64,000 nt of DNA from Watersipora subatra (taxonomy: Eukaryota > Bryozoa > Gymnolaemata > Cheilostomatida > Watersiporidae). Shown here in pieces: positions 10,691 to 22,600 of this stretch; within the stretch, counting starts at the first letter, position 1, and every line of letters begins with the position of its first letter. The position numbers and the translations under genes were made by a program. The stretch is taken from the NCBI RefSeq assembly GCF_963576615.1, contig NC_088715.1, forward strand, positions 55,682,690-55,746,689, written 5' to 3'. Below the pieces are notes generated by a model. It saw nothing but the letters and a program-made list of their open reading frames with translations, was not told where the DNA came from and made no database searches.

Positions 10691-13600
10691 GTAAGTTGCA
10701 TTGCTTCCGGCTCATCTGCAATTTTTATTGACCTGCACTGCTATGCCAAAAGGTAGACTTCCCAAAAAATTCAGCCTTTATGAGTGTTTTCAAGGTTACT
10801 TTGGGGTGATCTGAGTAGGTTATGCTTGGTTACAAATCACTAAAATTTGAATCACACAACGTCCTTGTTTGGTTAGCTTTCTCAGATGAACACATTGCAT
10901 TAGTTGCGTTCATCTGAGTTGTTAATGTACTCTCTTTGAAGTTTACTTCAATAACTTTTTTCTGAATTCTGGATCATCTAATGTTTTATTAGATGATATA
11001 TTTATATATTATAAATAATATATATTATGATAATATATTATTATAAATGAATATATTATATATTAATAATAAATTATAATAATATATATTATAATATAAT
11101 AACGTATGATATATTATTATAATATATAATATATTAATAATAAATAAATTACTATTAATAGTTTATTATATTATAATTTATTATTATATGATATATTAAT
11201 AAATTATAATAATATTTATCTAAGATATCACTAATCTTTTAAAGATTCACTTTCACATCTATACTCAATGGAGACTGTCAATAAATAACCAAGTTTCTTG
11301 GAAAAAAAGGTCACTTTTACTAGCACGAGGAGATGAGAATAAACATCTGTGTTTAATACTGATGCGCAAAACATGTCGCGAAAAAAACATGTCGCAGTAA
11401 CAATCGATTGATTAGCAACCGATTGAGTTCGAGTTAATTTGTAAAACCTCTGTATAGGGGGACACTTCGAAATCGCAATGAAAGTTAAGTTTATTTTTGA
11501 TTTCCGGATGGTATCTCGGTTTCATAGAGTGATAGTTCATGTATCTAAAAACAATTTTTGATTACATGTACATAACTGTTTATCCTGATCACAACGCCCA
11601 TCAACACGAAAAGCGTAAATTACCATAGAGCCTCTAATTGAAAGCCATGGCACTCTACTTTTCAATCCTTCTATAGTGGCAGTCAATTGGAGCTGGCGGT
11701 CAATTGGATCTGACGTTCAAATAGAGCTGGCGTTCAAATAGAGCTGGCGTTCAAATATATGTGATGGTCAAATGGAGGTGGCGTTAAAATATAGGTTGCG
11801 TTCAAATAGAGGTGGCGTTCAAATAGAGGTGGCGTTCAAATAGAGGTGGCGTTCAAATAGAGGTGGCGTTCAAATAGAGGCGGCGTTCAAATAGAGGCGG
11901 CGTTCAAATAGAGGTGGCATTCAAACAGAGGTTTTTCTGTATGAACAGTTATGAGCCATTGCATACCGACCAATTATTTATAGTTTTCAGTTTCGCCAAA
12001 ACTTTGCTGGAATCGGCATTGCTTTGAATAAAAATTGGTAAACTACACCTACATGAATGTGGTATACCAAGTCTGCAAACAATAGGTGCACTGTGCTCAT
12101 TATGTGGTAAAAAAGTGCAATAAGTAGTATTGGGACTACTACTTAGTTCTGGTAGCTATACATTCGAGTAGGATGACTTACTTCATTCCTAGCTTAATAT
12201 AGTTCACCAAACATCGTACTTTCCCACTTAGGGTTTCTTTAACTATGCATTCCACTTGTTCATATAATCATTGCTTGTACATTTATAGTTCTTACTGAAC
12301 TCTGGCTGTCTGTAACGTTTTTATTCCATTTTTCATTTGTCAAAATAGGTTTTTGGGAACCTCTTGCGCATGTTTGTTTGTGTGTTTTCAATGAAACCTA
12401 TACTCAAACATTTCATTAAAAACACTCGACAGCTTGTGCCCTTGATATTGAGCTGCTCATATTATTACTGTAACACCCGTATTGATGCTCAAACACGAGC
12501 ATGTTATTTTCTAATGATCACCTATATTATCATGATGTTTTTTTAAGAAAGTGTCTAGTACCTGAGTATTTGCACTTACCTGCTTTATTATTTTGAACAT
12601 GAGCATGTCAGCCCATCTTAGCTCGTCTGTCTTCAGCTTTACAAGGAAATCTTTCTGTAAAGTATACTGCGAAAATTTGTCAATAGTCAATGAAGTTGTA
12701 TAAGTGTATAGAATAGGAAAACATTATGATTGATTCCTCTTGAAAATTTTGTGACAGTTCTTTTACTAAAGCACTGTTTGTAGTGCACTAATTGAATTAT
12801 GCTAATTAAAATGCACTAATTGCAATGCTTTACAATTAGTACAGTATTAGTACATCACTACTTGCATTATGTCAATTGTAGTTTATCAATTGTAATGCAC
12901 TAATTTTTTCAGCAGTTGTAGTGCATTAATTGGTATGCATTAACTGTTTTGCACTAATTGTATTGCATTGAGTGTAGATAAAAATTGCTGATGATGACTA
13001 TTGTTTAAAAATCTTCATTAGGGATAAAAAATCATTAGATGTAATGTGGGAAACGTTAGCCATAGCAGTGGCTATCTCTCTTTTACACGCATTACATCTC
13101 ACTTTCTAGTTCTTTCTCAAGTTTTCTCAATTTGTACTTAAGGTACTTGTGCATACAGCCTTTCTGTGGTAAGTGCAAGAATTTGAGAGTCATTTATTAT
13201 TTATTAGAGTCAACATATTTATCAAGCGAAAGAAATTGGTAAGCACAATCAATTGCTAAAGCTAGTCATCAACTATTGTCTGCTCTAAGGTGTTCACAAT
13301 AGCCATTGTGAACACTGATTGTGAACCGATCGATGAACTAGCAAGTTCATTGATCAGCGTCTCTTGCACTTAAGTTATGTATAGAAAAGCTATTAATAGT
13401 GCTGATTATCTCATCTCTGGTTTTTGTTCCTGTTTCAATGAATAAAGTTTTGATCTACTTGTTATTTTACCATCACGTATAGTTGTTGCTAACCAACATG
13501 AGTATGTTATGGCAATCGTATAGTTAATATAGATAATATAGATAGTATATATACAAATATATAAATATATATCTGAAGACTGCTTTTAGCAAGCAGGAAA

Positions 13601-16600
13601 ATATTAGTAATGGATATATAAATAAAATATATATACTATACATATTATATATATACATATAATATATATAGAAATATACATATAGTATTATATAAGTATG
13701 GGATTCATGAACATACCGGAATAAATTGAGCATGCTCGACTTACCCCAAATCAACAATGATCAATTTACCTTACATGCAACTTCTCAGGTGTTGTGATCA
13801 AAGCTGGGAAACCTACACGGGAAATCGACAAAAATTGATCGCCGTTAAAACTCGGAACAAGCGAAAACGGGATTATGACGTCTATAGTTGCAAAGAGACC
13901 GGCAAAATAGAGATGTATATCGCTGCAACTTGAACACAATAATTTTGTCTGAACACAGTTAGAAATATATATATATATATACAAATGTATATAATACTAG
14001 CTGTGCCTTCCGGCGTTTCCTGGGTGTTAAAAATCATCTTATAAACTATGGGAAGTGATGAGAGTTGCCTACCACTTGCTCACCTACCACCATTAGCCTG
14101 GCACATTGCCAATGGAAAATTTCAGTAAGCTAGTTAATAAGCCTAGGCATTTTAATGACGGTACGCCATGACGTTGCTTAAAGGTTGACTTGCAACAAAA
14201 TTCACATTACAGTTATTTGGTATCAAAAGATTCACCATGTCTTACTCTGCTGTGTTGTAGGTGCCAAATATGTAGAAATGTGATCACAAGCTCTTAAAAG
14301 CTCAAAAACGAAAAGCCGCCGTAGATTAGAATCAGTTTATTTATCTGACGTCGTTACATTTGGTTATTGTTTTGTCACGTGATGTTCTCACGTGAATTGA
14401 AAGGCCAATAAAAAGCTCAATATAAAACTTATCGTAGCACTAGTTTATGACAAACACTTCGGGTTTTACCGAAGACCCCGTATCAAATATAGATGCTCGC
14501 TACTTTACAGTTTTGTTTCGACTTGGTTTAATCGTCTAGTCGTAATCTGATCATGTGACCTAATATTTCGCAAATAATTTCTGCAGCACTTTTCGATTAT
14601 CACAGGTGACCAACAGGCTCGTCATGATTATCAGACAATGATATGTATTCCTTCGAGCTAAGGTTAAAAAATTATACGAATTTTTATGGTAAGTTATAAG
14701 ATATCAGTGCTGAAAGTGACAGCATTACAATGACGATAAAACAGACGCGTAAGAACAACAGACATGGTTTTATTGAATGCGTGAAGTATATTTGTGAAAA
14801 TATTTCGACGAATGAGGCTGCATGAAAGTATAAACAGAAGCCATCTTGTACAACTACGTCCCATTTGAGCCGTTTTGGAAAGAGAATCCAAACTACGGCG
14901 GTCTCGTGTGGCTGCGATTAACTGTTCGTTTTTTAGTTTTGAAGAGCTTGTAATCACATTTCCACATATTTGGCACCTACAACACAACAGAGTAAGACAT
15001 GGTGAATCTTTTGATACCAAGTAACTGTAATGTGAATTTTATTGCAAGTCAACCTTTAAGCATTGTCCAGCTAGGCTATTCTAATAATAGCTATAGCTGG
15101 AGAGACACACATACTTTCACATTTATATATGTAGATGAATATATCTGAAGGTTGCTTTTAGCAAGCATGAAAATATTAGTGATGAATATATATATATTAT
15201 TTAAATTTATATAATACGGTTTATATATATATACTATAGGGAGTGTTTGCATGAGATACCTTCAGTAGGATATGAGTATTAGGTGCACCTTAGGGGGTAT
15301 TCTTAAAATGTGCTTGGAAGGGGTGTGTATGAGGTACCTGGAGGGGTTATTTAGTTGCTATGGTGGTTATTTTCTAATTAATCGATTACCCATTTGAGTT
15401 GATTTTGTTAAAAGAGGAATGTAGAATGGATGTGCAATGTTCATGAATAAACATACATGCAATCTTAAAAAATTTCTCATTACTTATTTGCAATTGGTGA
15501 TAGTCACTTTTTATGCCAACTCAAAAGGGTACACGTACAAAAGGGTACACGTACAAAGGGGTACGTGTGCACAAGGGTACGTGTTTGAAAGAGCACATGT
15601 ATAGAAGCGTATGTGTGTAAAAGGGTACGGGTATAAAAGGGTACGTATGCGAAAGGGTACGTGTACAAAAGGGTGCATTTATAAAAGGGTATGTGTATAA
15701 AAGATTACATGTACAAAAGGGTACGTGTATAAAAAGGTACGTATATAGAAAGGTACGTGTATAGAAAGGTACGTGTATAAAAGGGTACGTGTATAAAAGG
15801 ATGCATGTACAAAAGGGTACGTGTATAGAAAGGTACGTGTATAGAAAGGTACGTGTGTAGAAAGGTACGTTTGTAAAAGGGTACGTGTATAAAAGGGTAC
15901 GTGTGTACAATGGTACCTGTATATTTGGGTACATGTATAGTAGGGTACATGTATAGTAGGGTACATGTATAGTAGGGTACATGTATAATAGGGTACATGT
16001 ATAATAGGGTACGTGTATCTACGCGTATGCTTAATAGATTACTTATGTCTCTCTGTCTCTCTTTCTTAATACCATGTCCCGCGAGAACGGAGGCGATCAG
16101 CGACCATCGAGGGAGGTTCCCCCCACTTCCTATAACCATGATTTTTATTGACATGTTAAACATGGTTTACCATTGCCTCCCTTTGGGTGTTTTTATTGAG
16201 ACTCCATCTCTAGCTAGCTGGCGATTGGCTCACAGAAGAGCTCCGCCGCCCTTTGTCAGGTTTTGTTTTTAGACCTGCAGGGTTGCTGGATCCAACAACC
16301 TCCTCAGCCACGCTGGAGCACAGATGAGAGAGCCAGTTTAGTCGCTGATTACCCGACCAGATCGGCACAGGAGCAACTGTGGTTGGATGCCTTTCCTAAC
16401 ACCACCAATGGTCCTTATGTGACTCCAATCACTGACCTACTGATCATAAGCCAGCTCGCGGCTGCTCACTTGAAGGTTGACTTGCAACAAAATTTGCATT
16501 CCAGTTATTTGGTATCAAAAGGTTCACCGTTTATTACTCTGCTGTGTTGTAGGTTCAAAATATGTAGAAATGTGATTACAAGCTCTTAAAAGCTCAAAAA

Positions 16601-19600
16601 CCAACAGTTGAAAAAAACGTCTGTAGGTTGGAATACCTTTATTTTAATGATGTACTCAATTCAAAGTGTTTATTGTTTTGACACGTGATGTTATCACATG
16701 AAATGAAAGGCCAATAAAATGCTTAATATAACACTTCTCGTGGCACTGGTTTATGACAAATACTTCAAGTTCTACCGGAGAGCCTGAATCAAATATAGAT
16801 GCTTGCTACTTTACAGTTTTGTTTCAGCTTGGTCTAATCATCTATTCATAATCTGATTATGTGACCCATATTTTCTGTCAAATGGCGCGAAAAACTTCTG
16901 TAGCACTTTTCTACTATGACAGGTGACCAACAGGCTCGTCATGATTATCAGAGGATGATATGCACCCCTTCGAGCTAAGGTTAAAATATTAAACTAATTT
17001 TTAGACTAGGTTCTGAGATATCAGTGCTCAAAGTGACAGCATTACAATAATAATGAAATAGATGCATAAGGGTACGTAGACATGGTTTCATTGAATGCGT
17101 GATGCATATTTGTAAAAATATTTTGACGAATGAGGTTGCATGAAAGTGTAAACAAGCACATCGTGTTCAACTGCGTCAAATTTGAGCCATTTTGAGAGGG
17201 ATTCCAACGTACGGGGTTTTCATGATGGCTGCGATTAACTGTTCGTTTTTGAGCTTTTAAGAGCTTGTAATCACATTTCCACATATTTTGCACCTACAAC
17301 ACAGCGGAGTAAGATGTGGTGAATTTGATACCAAATAATTGTAATGTGAATTTTGTTGCAAGTCAACCTTACAGCGTCCACCCGAAGTTTTTTAACTACC
17401 GATGCTTTCGAATTCTTTTCCGTCTATTTCAATATTGAAATGAAATTATCCACGCTGAAAATATATGCTGGACTAGTTTATTATAGTTATTATATTTATT
17501 ACTAGTAATTATAGCCAACGGTCTCTGATTGGTTGAGAACTCGTTATTTTTCTTCACGGCGTAATGATGGTCTCTCGATGAAATGGTAGCACAGAAATCT
17601 TTATCCATTTTTATCAATCATTTATCAGTGGTACTGCTTTTGTTCAATTCATCACCTCCTTCAACCTTACTCAAAACTAAGAATCTTAAGCTATTTATTA
17701 TAGCTTCATTCCGTAACATTCGTAATTCCCTTTTAATGAATTCAGCTTTGAATTTGAATGAATTCAGATGAACTTGCATAAGATTTTTGTACATTTTATC
17801 AGAAGGTATCGGTATTTTTCTATCACTTGCAAATTGCGATTGTGTTTGATGTTCTGAGGTGATCTGACTGTCAGGATGTTTCAAGTTTAAAATTCACAAT
17901 ACTTGATCGCGGTTAAAACACCCAGAAGAAGCGAAAGTGTGATTATGACGTCTACAATTGTAAAGAGACCGACAAAATAGAGGCGCATAATGCTGCCACT
18001 TGAACACAGTAGCCTGATGTCAACTATAGCCAGCAACTCATTTCACACTTACTTTTCTTCTGAGCATTTCTGACCAAGTTTTGTCAATTTTAATTTTGAA
18101 ACATCCTGGCAGTGAAATCATCTCAAACATCAAAAACAATCACAAATGATAGAAAAACGCTGATACTTTCTAATAAAATCTGCTAAAATTAATATCTTAA
18201 TTGTTATCAACAAATTAAATCACTTTTAACAGTTTGTACAATTTAAAGAAATCTTTAATTCTTATTTATGGTTTATCAAAAGTATACTTGGTTCGTTGCT
18301 TAGCCTTTTTCTGTTTGCCACAGAAGCTTACTACTTACCTAGAATTAATCGGCTCCCTTCTACTTTCGTTCCAAGTTGAATCGTCTATTTCTTATATTAT
18401 CAGTTACCTAGATGAACATCAGCAGACATGGGTTGACCGCTTGGCTCACGCTGTGTCCATCCAGAGTGTCTCTGCATGGCCAGAGAAGAGAGGAGAGATT
18501 AAGAAGCAGGTGGAAGAAGTGAGAGATGTAAGTATGTGACGCCACATCCATGTTTGATTTCATGCTACTGGAACTTTACTACGAGGGTCTGATTATAGAT
18601 GCTAGTAACCTGACAGTCTAGTGTGCTATGAAAGGTTTTTAGGTGTAATAACTAACTGCACAATGATTCCAAAACATGGCAAGGTGGTGACTTAGTGCAG
18701 GTGGTAGAGCTTTGGTCTACCGAGACAAAGTTGTGAGTTCTAATCCAATTGAAAGCCGTTCATTTTTTTTACTAACATCTAAGCATGGCTTTGGGCGAAC
18801 ATACTTTCTATTATAGTAGAGATTATTTGTATTGACATATTTGTTATTAGTACTAGTTTCCTGGTAGTCTACTGTGCCGTGACAGATCATCAGGTGTAAT
18901 AACTATCCTTCATTTTTTGTGACGTAATTTTATCGTTGCCGGCCATCTTTATAGACCATATTTATCGTTAAAAACACGAAGCTTTTGCAATAAATGTTTG
19001 AAAACGATGCTTTTGTTTGCAATTTTTTTATTATAGTATCCAAACAACACCAAAATGTACTATTAAAGGAAAGAAAAACAATCCTTTTCTAAAAAATGGC
19101 GACCTTTTCGTGACCGAGCGCATGTGCAAACGGCTTGATGATGTCAAAAAAAACTATGGATACATACAATTCTTCTAAAAATTGTGCAAATTAACCAAGC
19201 GAGTTGGTTGATTTACACAGTTGTTAGAGCGTCAGTTTACCATGCTGAAAGTTGCAAGTTCGAAACTTGTTCAACTCAATCTTTTTACTCCAAACATTCA
19301 ATCATGGCTTCAGACGGATTCAGGCAGCTCTTATTTTAAATATCCACTGCATCTAAAAACTCGTTACATGACTGCATGGTGGTAGGCAAGCAGGGTGCAT
19401 AGGAGCAAAACCCTTCAAGTCATAGAGTGAATGCCCCTGTGTATATGTTACTAGTGCTTGCTTTAAGGCCCGTTCACACTATCGCTCAAATCGACGCTTA
19501 GCGATTAGCGATGGCCTGTGAATACGTCATCATCAACGATTAGGTGTTCACACTGCGAGCGATCAACTGTGGCTGATCGCTACCAACAACCAATAGAAAT

Positions 19601-22600
19601 TACGAACGAGCATTCCTGATATCGCGAGTCCGTTTGTTATTTTTGCAGATTTTGTTATTTTTGCCGTTTATTATTACGCAGATCTTCACGGAATCACGAA
19701 AGCAGCATGTTTTGGGAACTAGTTCAACTTGAGCTCACAGCATTGATGTTGTGCTATGATCAGCATCAGCTTAATAAACGAGCTAGCAAAAGAATGTATT
19801 GGGAAATTCCGTTAATAAATCGTAGGAAAACGAAAAAAAAAGGATTGTACTACAATTTATTGCCAGAGTTGAGAGGAGGTACCAATCCAGCCTACTGCCA
19901 TCTTCAATATTTTCGTATGACGAGGAACACATTTGATTATATTCTTAGCAAGATCAAGCATAGGTGAGTTTATAACGTTATTGGCTACGAATCGCCTAAG
20001 TACGCAATATTGTTTATAGAAATGAGTATTACGTAGAATTTATGTTTAAAATTTTGTTATAGAATAGAAAAGCAGGATACTCATCTGCGAGAATCTATTC
20101 CCGCTGATATGAGACTGGCAGCGACATTGCACTACTTGGCAGAAGGCTGCTCATTTAACTCTATTAAATATCATTGGAGAATCGGCAAATCCACTGTAAG
20201 CATGATCATCCATGAAACCTGCAATGCCCTGTGGGATGTCCTAATGCCACTATACTTGAAACCTCCTCAAACACTTGATGATTGGAAAGGAATAGCCAAA
20301 GGGTGGGTAGGCGACAAGAATGAATGTTCAACTTAAAATTATTAAAAAAGTATAGCTAAAGTTATATTAAAAAAGTATAACTGAGAGGGTTGATTTGTTT
20401 TTATTTCAGGTTTGAAGAACATTGGAACTTTCCCCACTGCCTGGGAGCCATTGATGGCAAACACATCAGAATGCAATGTCCACCAGCAGCTGGCTCAGAA
20501 TACTACAATTATAAAGGGTTTCACTCTCTCAATTTAATGGCAGCATGTGACGCTAATTTAAAATTTACACTCATTGATGTAGGACAGGCTGGACGGTGGA
20601 GCGATGCTGGTGTGTTCGAAACGTGTTCCTTTGGGACTGCTCTTATGAATGGCAAGTATATAAAACACGGTATGAAAGAAAATGTGAAGATGCTGTATTA
20701 TGCTACATAGATGGTGATGTGCAGTAATGTTCAATTGGCAACCTCGAATACATGTTTGCTAATATAATTAATGTAACGTAATTGTTCAATATTTGTGTCA
20801 ATGCGCAGGTACCATGGCAATACCTGGAGACGAACACATCCAAGGATACCCAAATGCACTGTCATATTGCTTTGTTGGTGACGAAGCCTTTCCATTAAAA
20901 ACATGGCTTATGAGACCATTCCCTGGACGTGCAATTACTAATCAACAACGGGTTTACAATTACAGGCTTTCTCGAGCTCGGCGAACAATTGAAAATGCTT
21001 TCGGTAAGCTAGTTTTTACCACCTAAAGTTTTTGTTTGGTTTTTGGAAAAAATAAGTTATTAACTTGAAATAACATGATTTCACAAGGTATGCTGTAATG
21101 TTTCAGGTGTACTAAGTTCTAGATGGCGTGTTCTTCAGCGAACAATGATAGGACAGCCAGAGAGGGTATCTACCATCGTGCGTGCTCTGTGCGTGCTGCA
21201 CAATCTGCTGCAGAGTCGTGAACCAGCGCATTATATGCCAACAGGATACATCGACACAGATGATGAGCTAGGCCTATGGAGAAATTCAGGAATGGCCTTA
21301 GATGAAGTTAGACAACCTGCACCTAGGAATTCAGCAACTTATGCAATCGATATGAGGAACTCTTTTATGCAGTACTTTAACTGCAACAGCGGCAGGCTTG
21401 ATTATCAAGAGCATCATGTTTTACACCGTACAAATTAGACAGTTAATATTTTATATCGTTATATATATATATATTATTATATAGTTGACTCCTTGAATAA
21501 ATAAACGTGTTCATAAATACTGATGGGACATTCAGAGTTATTTGATGCCAACTACACATGCACATTTGCTCTTATTAAAAATCATTTTAATTAATCGATG
21601 CAGTATTTTCTTGGCTTTCAAATCATATAAAATTTACTGCTTTCAAAATAATAGTTCCGAAACTATGAAGTGCAACATGTGTAAATGATGGGACATTTGT
21701 GGTGTCCCATCATTTATGCATGTTGCCTATCACAGCTCCTGAACTACTATTTTGAAAGCAGTAAATTTTAGATTACCTGAAAGCCAAGAAAATACTGCAT
21801 CGATTAATTCAAAGAATTTTTTAATAAGAGCAAATGTGCATGTGTAGTTGGCATCAAATAAATCTAATTGTCCCATCATTATTGCCTAAATATAAATGTA
21901 TATAAAATATTCTAGTTAGAGTTGAGCATATTTAAATATGACGCTGGATGTGCTTCATCATCACTTTTGTCAACTCCATCAACTCCTTCATTAGCGATTA
22001 CTTGCATGATTTTTATTTTTGTTCGGAGTGCTTTTGATGGTGTCATTTTTCTTATGTATCCCGCAACCTCCATTCCAAAGTGATAACTTATGTCTTTTTC
22101 TTGCTCTTCTCGCGCAATTCTTTCTTGTACTCTCGTAGAAATTGCTTGGAGTTGCAATCTGTAAAATCGGACAGTGTTGTGCATGTGAGTTCGATTACAA
22201 GGATCCCATAAATTACGCATACTTGCCAACTTTTAGTATTTTACGTATGCTTACTGAAATGGATCTTCGGCCGTTTCTGCAGGCCTCCTTCTTTTAGTAG
22301 GTGGCATATCTCGCATAGTTTGTGAAGTTGAAGGTGAGGCAGCAGGAGGGCTGTTTAAGGAGGCTGAGGTGGAACAGCACTCAATGCTCTCTATTGGAGC
22401 TGATTCAGAGCAAGGGGCATCTATTGCTTGTGACATTGTTTGGTAGTTACTCTGTGTCCTATAATCAAGTTGAAAAACAATTGAACTACAAACAATGGCC
22501 ACAATTTTTTAAACCGAAACTTATAAAAAATAAACGATATATATTAACTTACAATCTTTTTATGTTGTAATCTCGCAACCATTGAAGGTGCTCCCATAGT

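Noticed and set aside
15521..16163. Three overlapping minus-strand frames of 95-153 codons
   Set aside because: They are products of the 16-bp tandem repeat, open in every minus frame, with no non-repeat domain.
18680..18760. Possible tRNA gene
   Set aside because: A- and B-box-like words are present but no acceptor or anticodon stem pairing is evident, and the same segment recurs in at least nine SINE copies.
22159..22254. 25-bp apparent intron in the MADF gene (22255 to 22229)
   Set aside because: Too short for an intron; a 96-bp intron ending TTTTACAG at 22159 keeps the frame.
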